Shown one piece after another: positions 1 through 8,019 of a stretch of 64,000 bases of DNA. The first letter of the stretch is position 1. Each line of letters begins with the position of its first letter. The notes beneath the pieces were generated by a model, which had not been told where the DNA came from, made no database searches, and saw nothing but the letters and a program-made list of their open reading frames with translations. The translations under genes were made by a program, and so were the position numbers. This DNA is from Actinomycetota bacterium (GTDB lineage: Bacteria; Actinomycetota; Actinomycetes; Actinomycetales; Dermatophilaceae), in assembly GCA_020160805.1 (NCBI GenBank), contig JAIUPO010000007.1, positions 62,001 through 126,000 on the forward strand. Reading direction: 5' to 3'.

Positions 1-2
1 TC

Positions 3-377
3 GACTACACGATGATCCCGCGCGCGACCTACTGCCACCCCCAGATCGGCTCCTTCGGGCTGTCCGAGGCGCAGGCCAAGGACGCTGGGTATGACGTCAA
101 GACCGCCGCCTTCCCCTTCTCCGCCAATGGCAAGGCCATGGGCCTCGGCGACGCCGTCGGCTTCGTCAAGGTCGTCGCCGACGCAAAGCACAACGAAATC
201 CTCGGGGCGCACATGATCGGCCCCGATGTCACCGAGCTGCTGCCGGTCCTGACCCTGGCGCAGAAGTGGGACCTGACCGCCGACGAGGTCGCCCGCAATG
301 TCTTCGCCCACCCGACTCTCTCCGAGGCCGTCAAGGAAGCCGTCGAAGGCATCGCCGGCCACATGATTAACCTGTAG
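3..377 (+). CDS. lpdA: Dihydrolipoyl dehydrogenase, C-terminal part
   Basis: The frame is already open at the left edge, so only about the last 124 residues are present. This flavoprotein (E3) reoxidises dihydrolipoyl groups of the pyruvate and 2-oxoglutarate dehydrogenase complexes using NAD+. What remains is the dimerisation domain. Close to the end the motif HPTLSE carries the His-Glu pair that acts as active-site base across the subunit interface, and [12 protein letters not shown] is typical of the family. The product ends in HMINL. Other FAD disulfide reductases such as mycothione reductase share this fold, but the motifs fit lipoamide dehydrogenase best. Confidence 0.93.
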   Translation, partial: DYTMIPRATYCHPQIGSFGLSEAQAKDAGYDVKTAAFPFSANGKAMGLGDAVGFVKVVADAKHNEILGAHMIGPDVTELLPVLTLAQKWDLTADEVARNVFAHPTLSEAVKEAVEGIAGHMINL

Positions 378-607
378 TTCTCTGGTTCGTCTCCTCCTCC
401 CGGGTCTTGGTCGGCTCGTTCCTCGCCGCCCGCGACCCGGGCATCGTCGCCGAACCGCGTCCACGCGGGGCCGCCGAGGACTCCACCAGCCGCGACTTCC
501 TCATCGGTGCCGCGCCGGCGGCCTGTTCATCATCGCGCTCGCCAGTTGCTGTTGACCGGTCACGTGCGATGAGCGCGGAGTTGACCGACCTGCGCACCCG
601 ATACGGA
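378..607. other. Gene-free stretch between lpdA and the sugar operon
   Basis: I see no convincing gene here. A 71-codon frame on the plus strand at 407-622 has no recognisable domain and no ribosome binding site, and the opposite frames are mostly Arg-rich and look like noise. It separates the end of lpdA from the convergent permease gene. Confidence 0.5.
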
Positions 608-649
608 CTGCGCCCCGGCTGACCGGACTACTGGTCTGCCGGGGCGCAG
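608..649. terminator. 12-bp perfect stem-loop, probable bidirectional terminator
   Basis: Positions 608-619 and 638-649 are perfect reverse complements (CTGCGCCCCGGC and its complement) around an 18-base loop that can add four further pairs (GACC/GGTC). It lies 24 bases past the stop of the minus-strand permease and follows lpdA on the other strand. There is no T-run on either side, so termination is inferred from position and stem strength. Confidence 0.55.
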
Positions 650-673
650 CGGGTGGGAGCCCTCCTCGAAAGC

Positions 674-1618
674 TCAGCCCTTGTCGGCGCCGGCATTGGC
701 GCCTTGGGTGAAGAAGCGCTGGAAGATGATGAAGACGATCGCCGTCGGGATGGTCATCAGCAGGGCCGCCGCCATCTTGATCGGGTACTGATTGCCCGAG
801 CCGAGGCCGCCGAGGGTGAAGCCGGCGACGCCCCGGGTGAGGGTGTAGAGCGACTCCTTATTGGTGGCGATGATGAAGTGCCCCAGCTCATTCCACGACC
901 CCTGGAAGGACAGGATCGTGAGCGTGATCAGCGCCGGCTTGGCCATCGGCAGCACGATCGACCAGAAGGTCCGGAAGGTCCCGGCGCCGTCGATGCGCGC
1001 GGCCTCCTCGACCGACGGTGGGATCGACTCGAAGAACTGCTTCATGATGAAAACCCCGGCGGCGTCGCACATCAGCGGCACGACGAGCGCGGACGGCGTG
1101 TCGTAGATCCCGTAATACTTCAGCGCCAGGAACTTCGGAAGGAGCAGGACGATGCCGGGGACCGACATGACCGCCAGGATCGCGGTGAAGAGCGCATTGC
1201 GACCGCGGAACTTAAGCCGTGCCAGCGCATAGCCAGCGAGCGAGCAGAAGAAGACCCGGGCGATGGTGACGATGACCGCTACCCACACCGAGTTGAAGAA
1301 CCATCGCGGGAACTGGGTGTCGGCCAGCCGCTGCATGGCGTCCGTCGTGAACGGGTTCGGGACCAGTCCGAGCGGATTGTTGTTCGCGTCAGCCGGAGTC
1401 TTAAAGGAGGTCACGAGCTGGATGACGAACGGGAAGATGTACATCAGCGAGAAGAGCACGAGCAGGACATAAAAGAGCGTCTTCTTGCCGCTGCTGGAGC
1501 GCCCGACGAGTTGACCGTCGCTGGTTGGCGCGGCCGGCTCGGTCACGACCCGGCGCAGGGCGTCGCCGCCGGGTCCTTCGGTGGGTTCCAGCAGTCCGCT
1601 GGGGCCGGCCGTCGTCAT
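674..1618 (-). CDS. Carbohydrate ABC transporter permease, MalG type
   Basis: A 314-residue inner-membrane permease of the binding-protein-dependent sugar importers (CUT1). Six hydrophobic segments follow a 45-residue cytoplasmic leader. The cytoplasmic EAA loop that docks the ATPase is clear at about residues 204-227 (EEAARIDGAG, then IVLPMAKPAL). The start is the ATG at 1618, which overlaps the TGA of the upstream permease as ATGA; the frame continues further 5' but that part is antisense-like and lacks permease features. It is the last gene of the unit lacI - binding protein - MalF - MalG. No ATPase is encoded nearby, so a shared MsiK-like ATPase elsewhere is likely. The substrate is unproven; the neighbouring debranching-type enzyme suggests a malto- or gluco-oligosaccharide. 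Confidence 0.9.
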   Translation of the reverse strand: MTTAGPSGLLEPTEGPGGDALRRVVTEPAAPTSDGQLVGRSSSGKKTLFYVLLVLFSLMYIFPFVIQLVTSFKTPADANNNPLGLVPNPFTTDAMQRLADTQFPRWFFNSVWVAVIVTIARVFFCSLAGYALARLKFRGRNALFTAILAVMSVPGIVLLLPKFLALKYYGIYDTPSALVVPLMCDAAGVFIMKQFFESIPPSVEEAARIDGAGTFRTFWSIVLPMAKPALITLTILSFQGSWNELGHFIIATNKESLYTLTRGVAGFTLGGLGSGNQYPIKMAAALLMTIPTAIVFIIFQRFFTQGANAGADKG

Positions 1619-2712
1619 GCGGGCACCTCTGCCTTCTTCTCGGCGCGTCGTTGCTGGCGTTCGAGCTTCTTCTCGCGCGCCGCGTCCTTGTCGCGCAGCA
1701 GCCAGCGCTGCGCTTGGGTGAGCAGGAAGATCAGGAGGAAGAGCAGGAAGGCCATGGCGGCACCTTGTCCCCATTTCTGGTCCCGGAAGGCCGCCTGATA
1801 AGACAGAAATGCCGGGGTCAAGGTCGTCTTGCTCGGTTTGCCCTGGCTCATCACATACATCTGGTCGAAGACCTGCCAGGTGCCGATCACGCCGAGGGTG
1901 ACGACGAGCAGGATGGTTGGTCGCAGGTGCGGGACCGTGACATTCCAGAACCGCTGGCGAGCGTTGGCGCCGTCGACCATGGCGGCCTCCTCCACCTCGG
2001 CCGGCAGGTCCTGGAGGGCGGCGATGAACATCAGCATGAAGGTGCCGGCCGTGGTCCAGATGACCTGGAACATGATCGCGGTCATCGCCACGCTCGGGCC
2101 CTTGATCCATTCCCAGAGCGACAGGTTCATGACCTTGGTGCCGGCGAGCCCGGCCGGCGGGGAGTCGATATTCCACACGCCCACCAGGTCACCGAGGAGG
2201 TGGATCAGGCCGCGCGGGTCGGCGAACCAGTTCGGTCCGTGGACCCCGAACCAAGCCAACACCCCATTGATGGCGCCGGAGCCGGCGAAGAGAAACAGGA
2301 AGACGAGGGAGATCGCCACAGAGGAGACCACCGAGGGGAAGTAGAAGGCGGTCCGGAAGAAGGTGCGGCCGCGCAACCATTTCTGATTGACCAGCACCGC
2401 CAGCAACAGCGCCAGCGCGGTCTGGATGGGCACGACCCCGAGGACGTAGTAGAAGGTGTTGCGCAGCGAGGTCATGAAGTCTTGCCGCGCGAGGCCCTGC
2501 TTGCCGAGCAGATCGGTGTAGTTCTTCAAGCCGATGAACTCGGTGTTGCCACCGAAGGGGGATCCGCGGCCGGTCCAGTTCGAGACCGAAACCCACAGCG
2601 CCATCACGATCGGCACGACGAGGAAGAGGCCGAGGATGACGATCATCGGCGTGACGAAGACCCAGCCGGCCACGGGCTGGCGCATCGGGTCGCCGGACTT
2701 GCTACGAGCCAT
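1615..2712 (-). CDS. Carbohydrate ABC transporter permease, MalF type
   Basis: A 365-residue membrane permease, partner of the following MalG-type protein. Hydrophobic segments begin at about residue 15, and the ATPase-docking EAA loop is at about residues 240-262 (EEAAMVDGAN, then VTVPHLRPTI). Between two membrane segments, at about residues 145-205, there is an unusually long polar stretch, likely an extracytoplasmic loop. The C-terminus is rich in Lys, Arg and Glu (about residues 335-365). The start is the ATG at 2712, and the stop overlaps the next gene by four bases, implying translational coupling. A hairpin at 2809-2841 separates it from the binding-protein gene. Confidence 0.9.
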   Translation of the reverse strand: MARSKSGDPMRQPVAGWVFVTPMIVILGLFLVVPIVMALWVSVSNWTGRGSPFGGNTEFIGLKNYTDLLGKQGLARQDFMTSLRNTFYYVLGVVPIQTALALLLAVLVNQKWLRGRTFFRTAFYFPSVVSSVAISLVFLFLFAGSGAINGVLAWFGVHGPNWFADPRGLIHLLGDLVGVWNIDSPPAGLAGTKVMNLSLWEWIKGPSVAMTAIMFQVIWTTAGTFMLMFIAALQDLPAEVEEAAMVDGANARQRFWNVTVPHLRPTILLVVTLGVIGTWQVFDQMYVMSQGKPSKTTLTPAFLSYQAAFRDQKWGQGAAMAFLLFLLIFLLTQAQRWLLRDKDAAREKKLERQQRRAEKKAEVPA

Positions 2713-2808
2713 GGGTGAGCTCCTGCGAAGAAGGGGCGGGCGGCATACCGGCCGGAATCAGCCGGAAGGCGTTGCGAGGGTGAGGACTTCGTTGTGCGGA
2801 TGTCCTAT

Positions 2809-2841
2809 GCCGGGCCGGTCGCAGGGGAAGGCCGGCCCGGC
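2809..2841 (-). terminator. Intercistronic hairpin between binding protein and permease
   Basis: GCCGGGCCGG at 2809-2818 pairs perfectly with CCGGCCCGGC at 2832-2841 across a 13-base loop. It sits 24 bases past the binding-protein stop and about 100 bases before the MalF-type start. Such hairpins commonly raise the level of binding protein over permease by protecting the upstream message or partly terminating transcription. No T-run follows. Confidence 0.55.
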
Positions 2842-2864
2842 ACAGGGGTCTTCTGGGTGGTGCG

Positions 2865-4148
2865 TCAGCCGCCCATCGCCGAAGCGGCGTTCTCGTCGAA
2901 GGACTTGGTCGCGCCGGCGATGTCTGCGGTGCCCATCTTCTCCAGCTGGCTGTTGAGCTCGGCGACCACGTCGGTCAGGTCGGGCACATTGATCGGGCCG
3001 TGGCCGTACTCCCCGCCGGCAACGAAGGCGGCGTCCTCGGGGTACTTGGTCTTGTACTCCTGCGCCGCATCGGTCCGCGAGGGCATGACGCCGAAGGCGT
3101 CGGCGAACTTCATCTGCTGCTCGGCGGTCGTCAGGGACTTGATCAGGTCCTTGGCGGCGTCCTTGTTCTTGCTGTCGGCGGCCAGGCCCCAACACTGGGT
3201 GAACATCAAGGTGCCCTTCTGGGCGCCCGCGGGCAGTTCGACGGTCTTGTACTTCACATCGGGGAAGTCGTTCTTCAACGCGCCCTTGATCCAGTTGCCC
3301 TCGATCACCATCGCCGAGAGCTGCTTGCCAAAAGCTTCGCCGCCCCAGCCAGCGCCCAGGTCGTTAGACATTTTGAAGTTGCCGGCCTTGACATTGTCTT
3401 GGACGTACTTCAGGGCATCGGTGACCTTGGCGTCCGCCGCCGCGGGGGCGGTGTTGTCGGCGTTCAGCCACCAGCCACCGTTCTGCACCACGAAGGCGCC
3501 GAGGCGGTCGATACCCACGCCGATGCCGAGACCGGCGACCTTGTCGGTGGTCAGCTTCTTGGAGACCTCGGTCAATTGGTCCCAGGTGGTGGGCACGTCG
3601 GCGTCGGTCAGGCCCGCCTTGGTCCACATGTCGGTGTTGATCTGCAGGGCGAGGGAGGAGAAGTCCTTCGGCACGCAGTACTGCTTGCCGTCATAAGTGA
3701 AGGTCTTGCGCAGCGCCTCGAAGAACTGGTCGTTGTCCGCGAAGCCGTCGCCATAGGCCTCGAGCGAACCGTTCTTGGCGAAGGTCGCGAACTTGCCGGC
3801 GTCCATGTACATCACATCGGCGGGGTTGCCGCCGGCGAAGCCCTGGGCGAGTTCTTGGTCCATGTCCGAGGCGACCGTGACCTCTACGGTGTTGCCCGTG
3901 GCCTTGCCCCAGGCGTCGGTGGCCTCTTTGACCGCGGCCGTTTCGGCGTCGCCGGAGGAGGCGATGAGCATCCGCAGGGCGGCGCCAGTCGGGGCAGAGG
4001 AGGAGGTGTCCGAAGACGTGCCGGAGCCGCTTGCCGAGGTGGTGCTGGAGCTGGAGGACTCGAAGCCGCCGCCGCCACAGGCGGCCAGCGAGATGGTCCC
4101 GGCGACGGCCAGGGCCATCGTGACGACGCGGCGGGGAGTGTGTGCCAT
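2865..4148 (-). CDS. Extracellular sugar-binding lipoprotein of ABC importer
   Basis: A 427-residue solute-binding protein (bacterial extracellular family 1) that captures sugar outside the membrane and hands it to the two permeases encoded next. The N-terminus is a lipoprotein signal: TPRR, a hydrophobic stretch, then the lipobox LAAC with the lipidated Cys at residue 24. A Ser/Thr/Gly-rich linker follows (about residues 30-55). The start is the ATG at 4148, preceded by GAAAGAG; a longer in-frame extension would spoil the signal peptide. The gene lies 76 bases downstream of the lacI-type gene on the same strand and may be read through from it. Confidence 0.92.
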   Translation of the reverse strand: MAHTPRRVVTMALAVAGTISLAACGGGGFESSSSSTTSASGSGTSSDTSSSAPTGAALRMLIASSGDAETAAVKEATDAWGKATGNTVEVTVASDMDQELAQGFAGGNPADVMYMDAGKFATFAKNGSLEAYGDGFADNDQFFEALRKTFTYDGKQYCVPKDFSSLALQINTDMWTKAGLTDADVPTTWDQLTEVSKKLTTDKVAGLGIGVGIDRLGAFVVQNGGWWLNADNTAPAAADAKVTDALKYVQDNVKAGNFKMSNDLGAGWGGEAFGKQLSAMVIEGNWIKGALKNDFPDVKYKTVELPAGAQKGTLMFTQCWGLAADSKNKDAAKDLIKSLTTAEQQMKFADAFGVMPSRTDAAQEYKTKYPEDAAFVAGGEYGHGPINVPDLTDVVAELNSQLEKMGTADIAGATKSFDENAASAMGG

Positions 4149-4216
4149 GTGTGTCTCTTTCGTGATGTGGCCTGGGGGCCGGTGGTTGTGGTCTTGGGGT
4201 ATGAGGTATGCGGATC

Positions 4217-4234
4217 CGCGAGCCTCAGCTCGCG
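4217..4234. other. Short hairpin at the lacI-type stop codon
   Basis: CGCGAGC (4217-4223) and GCTCGCG (4228-4234) form a 7-bp stem with a 4-base loop spanning the regulator's stop codon. It could attenuate read-through into the binding-protein gene. It is short and there is no T-run. Confidence 0.35.
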
Positions 4235-5247
4235 CGGGCGGTGCTGCCACGGACCACGAGGGTGGGTCTGAACAGGACCCCTTCGACCGGTGGCGGCGCG
4301 CCGGCCAAGCGGGAGTGGACGAGGGCGAGCAGGTGATCGGCGATCTCCTGCAGCGGCTGCGTCACGCTTGAGAAGCCGGCGATCTCCGAGATCGCGGAGT
4401 CGTCGAAGCCGCAGATGCCGATATCGCGTCCGAGCGTCCAGCCGCGCGCCGCAGCCTCCCGCTCGACGCCGAGGGCGAGCATGTCCGAGGCGCACACCAC
4501 GGCGCCACCGCGGCCGATCTGATCCAGAAGTGGGCCGGCCGCTGCTCGTGCCGAGGTGAGATCTTGCTCGGCAATGGCGCGCGGCATCGACCGGTGACCG
4601 GCGCGCTCCACCGCCCGAGCCCACCCATTGCGGCGGTCGTCGCCGACGGCGGAGCCGTCGGGCCAGCCGAGGTAGCCGACCACGTCATACCCGGCCGCGA
4701 GGCAGTGCTCGGTCGCCAATCGTGTGCCGTGGGCACCGTCCACATCGGCCCACGAGGTCAACTCGGGTCGACCCCAGAAGCGGCCGAAGGCGGCATACGG
4801 GATACGGGCCTGATCCAGGAAGGGCAGCCGGGGGTCACCGGCGTGCGTGTCCGCGAGAATGAAGGCGTCCACCAGCAGGCTGCGCACCATGTCTTCGTAG
4901 CCGCTCAGGGCCGGGCGGGCGCTCTGGGTGCCGAAGGTGACGATATGGCTGCCGTGGGCCACGGCCCGCTCGCTCAGGGCGAGCACGAAGGGGAAGGCGA
5001 CGGCATTCTGCAGCGCGGACCCGGTGGCATTGAGTTCAAAGCCGACGGCGCCTGTGCGCTGAGATCGCAGGCTCTGGGCGGCATTGGAGGGGCGGTAGCC
5101 CAGCTCATCAATGACCTTGCGGACCCGCTCCAGCGTGGGCGGCCGGACGCGCTCGGGATGGATGAGGGTGTTGCTGACCGTCTGTCGCGAAACGCCAGCG
5201 GCATCGGCAACTTCACGGATGGTTACACGACTCGCGACATCCGACAT
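4225..5247 (-). CDS. LacI-family transcriptional regulator
   Basis: A 340-residue repressor. The N-terminal helix-turn-helix is clear at residues 8-30 (VTIREVADAAGVSRQTVSN), followed by the hinge helix YRPSNAAQSLRS. The rest is a periplasmic-binding-protein-like effector domain ending with the family signature DIGICGFDDSAISE near residue 290. It probably senses the imported sugar and controls the transporter genes behind it and the divergent debranching-type gene. Two palindromes in the divergent promoter region are candidate operators. The start is the ATG at 5247. Confidence 0.92.
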   Translation of the reverse strand: MSDVASRVTIREVADAAGVSRQTVSNTLIHPERVRPPTLERVRKVIDELGYRPSNAAQSLRSQRTGAVGFELNATGSALQNAVAFPFVLALSERAVAHGSHIVTFGTQSARPALSGYEDMVRSLLVDAFILADTHAGDPRLPFLDQARIPYAAFGRFWGRPELTSWADVDGAHGTRLATEHCLAAGYDVVGYLGWPDGSAVGDDRRNGWARAVERAGHRSMPRAIAEQDLTSARAAAGPLLDQIGRGGAVVCASDMLALGVEREAAARGWTLGRDIGICGFDDSAISEIAGFSSVTQPLQEIADHLLALVHSRLAGAPPPVEGVLFRPTLVVRGSTARAS

Positions 5248-5427
5248 CCCGACCTCCTCGTCACCCTTGACGTGCTCGCTACGCTACTGCGATTGTGTGT
5301 TGAACGGTCTAGAGCGAAAAACTTTTCGTTTGCGGCCCATTTTGAACGATCAGATTTGAAACTGTGGACCATCGTGATGGTCCGGTCAACCTTTTGGCAG
5401 CACCGAATCGGAAGGCAAGGTCAAATC
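5248..5427. promoter_or_regulatory. Divergent control region with two palindromes and a direct repeat
   Basis: The region separates the lacI-type gene (minus) from the debranching-type gene (plus). It holds CGAAAA-AC-TTTTCG at 5315-5328 and an 8+2+8 palindrome at 5366-5383 (GGACCATC-GT-GATGGTCC). It also has the direct repeat TTGAACGGTC (5300-5309) and TTGAACGATC (5342-5351). It is locally AT-richer than its surroundings. LacI-family proteins bind short palindromes, so these are the best operator candidates; which one is used is not shown. Confidence 0.6.
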
Positions 5428-7488
5428 GTGTCCACACCGCACAGACGGCAGCCATGGCTGCACGACCGGCAGATCGCCGTGCACGGCAATGCCACGCTGC
5501 TCGGGGGCCCGGATGGCGAGATAGGCGCTGCGGGCACCGGACTACTGGTCGACGATCGATTGGTGCTGGACCGGCTCGCGTGGTCGCTCGATGGCGAGCC
5601 GCCGACGGTCATCGCGGCGACATCCCAGGGCGCTCGCACCTCCCTGTGGGCGTCCGCGCGCAATCTCGGCCACGACGGCCCGGACCCAACGGTCGAGGTG
5701 CACATCACGCGGACTGTTGTCGCGGGCGGGGCGCTGGAGAGCCTGACCTTTGTCTCGCGAGCGACCCAGGACGTTGCCTTCACGGCGGTTCTGTCCATCG
5801 GGGCGGCGGGGGCCGATCTGGCTCATGTCAAGGGCGGCTATGACCGCCCGGCCCCGCCGGCGGTGACCGCGACGGCGGACGGTGGCGAGTGGACCGATGA
5901 ACGGCATGCGACAAACGTGGCTGGTACGCCCGCTCCTGCCCGGATCAAGGTCGAGGGTTCGATCCTGACGATGGAGTGGGATCTGGTTCTCTCCCAGGGC
6001 GTTCCGGCGATGATCGAGTTGTCAATCGGCACTGAACGCACGGCTCCGTCGCGCTTTGACGCGGATCCGGCGGCGGATCGTGTGGACTGGTCCGGTATTG
6101 CGGTGACGGCCGGGGACCGACGGCTCGACGCCCTCGTCACGGGCGGCCTCGCCGACCTGCGAAACCTGCTGCTGACCGACCCGGATGCCCCCGAGGACTT
6201 CTTCGCGGCGGCCGGAACTCCTTGGTATCTCACGCTTTTCGGCCGTGACTCGCTATGGACGGCCCGCATGATGTTGCCGGTCGACCTCGAGTTGGCGGGT
6301 GGAACCTTGCGCGCGCTGGCTCGGCGCCAGGGCAACGCGGTCGACGTCGACACGGCTGAGGAGCCCGGCAAGATTCTCCACGAGGTGCGACGCACGACCT
6401 ATGTCGATGCGGGACATGGGATGCAGCTCCCGCCCGTCTATTACGGCAGTGTCGATGCGACGGCTCTATGGGTTCTTCTCCTGCACGATGCGTGGCGAAC
6501 AGGCTTGCCGGAGAACGAGATTCGTGATCTGCTCCCCAATCTCCAGGCCGCGATGACCTGGCTGCAGGGTGCCGCCGACAATGGCACCGGTTTGCTGCGA
6601 TATGTCGATGCCTCCGGCCATGGGCTCGCGAATCAAGGCTGGAAAGACTCCGGTGACTCGATGCGCCACCGGGATGGTTCGATCGCCCCGGCTCCCATCG
6701 CCTTGGTCGAGGCCCAGGCGTATGCCGTCGAGGCGGCCCGCGGGGCGGCCGAGGTCTATGACGCATTCGGCCTCGACGGCGCCGATGCGCTGCGCGACTG
6801 GGCGACGTCTTTGACGGAGCGCATCCGCGACCGCTATTGGGTGAGCGACGCCGACGGTCCCTACCTCGCCATGGCTATCGATGGTGACGGCCAGCCGGTC
6901 GATGGGGTGGGCAGCAATATGGGTCACGTCCTGGGGACCGGAGTGCTCGACGGTGATGAAGCCGATCGCACGGTCGAACGACTACTCTCACCGGATCTGT
7001 TGGGGGAGTTCGGTGTTGGCACGATGGGGCGCTCCAACCCGGCATACAACCCGATCGGATATCACACCGGCTCGGTGTGGACGCACGATAGCGCGATCAT
7101 CCTGCTCGGGATGGCCCGGGAAGGCCGAGCAAGCGATGGTGCGCCCATTGCGCGCGGCCTGGTGGACTGCGCTGCCGCCCTGTCCTACCGGGCGCCCGAA
7201 TTGCTCGCGGGGGAGTCGGTTTCGGGTGCCCCCGCGCCATACCCCGCCTCCTGCCGGCCGCAGGCGTGGGCCGCGGCATCCGCCATCGCGATTGTGACGG
7301 CCGTGCTCGGCCTGGACGTCGACGTGCCGGGCCGGCGGGTTCGGCTCGCGCCGATGCGCCCGGCGCCGTTCGGACCGCTGCGGGTGACGGGTCTGCGCTT
7401 CGGCAGACACCGCTTCACCGTGGAGGTCGACGGGGCGAAGGTCGGTCTGTCGGGACTCCCGGATGGCGTCGAGGTCGATATACACTAG
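5428..7488 (+). CDS. Glycogen-debranching-type glycoside hydrolase
   Basis: A 686-residue cytoplasmic protein. The first ~230 residues match the N-terminal domain of glycogen-debranching/amylo-alpha-1,6-glucosidase-like proteins. The rest is an (alpha/alpha)6-barrel-type hydrolase of the trehalase/glucoamylase superfamily, including GTPWYLTLFGRDSLW at about residues 263-277, GWKDSGDSM, and ASCRPQAWAAAS near the C-terminus. The start is taken as GTG 5428, with GGAAGGCAAGG upstream; the frame stays open far upstream but overlaps the divergent regulator. It probably acts on oligosaccharides brought in by the neighbouring importer. Exact linkage specificity cannot be read from sequence. Confidence 0.82.
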   Translation: MSTPHRRQPWLHDRQIAVHGNATLLGGPDGEIGAAGTGLLVDDRLVLDRLAWSLDGEPPTVIAATSQGARTSLWASARNLGHDGPDPTVEVHITRTVVAGGALESLTFVSRATQDVAFTAVLSIGAAGADLAHVKGGYDRPAPPAVTATADGGEWTDERHATNVAGTPAPARIKVEGSILTMEWDLVLSQGVPAMIELSIGTERTAPSRFDADPAADRVDWSGIAVTAGDRRLDALVTGGLADLRNLLLTDPDAPEDFFAAAGTPWYLTLFGRDSLWTARMMLPVDLELAGGTLRALARRQGNAVDVDTAEEPGKILHEVRRTTYVDAGHGMQLPPVYYGSVDATALWVLLLHDAWRTGLPENEIRDLLPNLQAAMTWLQGAADNGTGLLRYVDASGHGLANQGWKDSGDSMRHRDGSIAPAPIALVEAQAYAVEAARGAAEVYDAFGLDGADALRDWATSLTERIRDRYWVSDADGPYLAMAIDGDGQPVDGVGSNMGHVLGTGVLDGDEADRTVERLLSPDLLGEFGVGTMGRSNPAYNPIGYHTGSVWTHDSAIILLGMAREGRASDGAPIARGLVDCAAALSYRAPELLAGESVSGAPAPYPASCRPQAWAAASAIAIVTAVLGLDVDVPGRRVRLAPMRPAPFGPLRVTGLRFGRHRFTVEVDGAKVGLSGLPDGVEVDIH

Positions 7489-7493
7489 AACAT

Positions 7494-7874
7494 GTGTTCG
7501 AAAAGCGCCCTCAGGTCGGCCCGCCGGGCTGGCCCGGCCCTGTGCCGCCACCGGGCGTTACGGGCTGGGAAGTTCCCGCCGTCTCCTGGCTGCTCGATCA
7601 CTGTCCGGCCGATTATCGATTGTATGCCGGGTGGCGACGCCATCCCGTCGCGCTGGCCTGGCTGACCGAGCGCCACGTGCAGGCGCAACTCGTGGCGATG
7701 CGTCAGGCCTACCGCGAGGCGCGGGTGGAGATGAGCGATTATGTTCCGCCGGAAGGGATTTCGGAGTTGATGGCGGGTCTGGAACATGAAGGGGTGCGGC
7801 TATTGGCAGCGGCCCGGGGTGCAAAGCTGATTCATGAGGCGCTGCAGGGCAAGACCTTCGTCGCCAAGTTGTGA
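7494..7874 (+). CDS. Conserved actinobacterial protein of unknown function
   Basis: A 126-residue soluble protein starting at GTG 7494, six bases after the preceding stop. The N-terminus is Pro/Gly-rich, followed by a well-structured region (WEVPAVSWLLDHCPADYR, YAGWRRHPVALAWLTERHV, then MSDYVPPEGISELMAGLEHEG) of helical character. I recognise it as a conserved actinobacterial hypothetical often seen near dxs, but know no function. There is no signal peptide or membrane segment. The start lacks a clear Shine-Dalgarno sequence, which is common when genes are nearly contiguous. Confidence 0.72.
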   Translation: MFEKRPQVGPPGWPGPVPPPGVTGWEVPAVSWLLDHCPADYRLYAGWRRHPVALAWLTERHVQAQLVAMRQAYREARVEMSDYVPPEGISELMAGLEHEGVRLLAAARGAKLIHEALQGKTFVAKL

Positions 7875-8019
7875 GCCGCGCAAGCGTGTGCGCATTCGGT
7901 GTGGATTGGCGGGGCCGAGCCAGGAGCGCACAGAAATGCCGGTGACCAGCGCGTAAACTTGGGTGGTTCCGGCGCCTCGACGGGCGCCCCGACAATCTCG
8001 GAAGGACCGGGCCCATCCC

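Noticed and set aside
653-1798. Long open frame on the plus strand opposite the MalG-type permease
   Set aside because: Its product is a mass of Arg, Asp, Glu and Gln without domain character; it is the GC-rich shadow of the permease gene.
1525-2718. Long plus-strand frame opposite the MalF-type permease
   Set aside because: Same type of charged, low-complexity antisense translation; the minus strand has an unmistakable permease.
4564-5427. Upstream extension of the debranching-type gene
   Set aside because: The in-frame extension runs antisense through the LacI-type gene; GTG 5428 has a ribosome binding site and begins the recognised domain.
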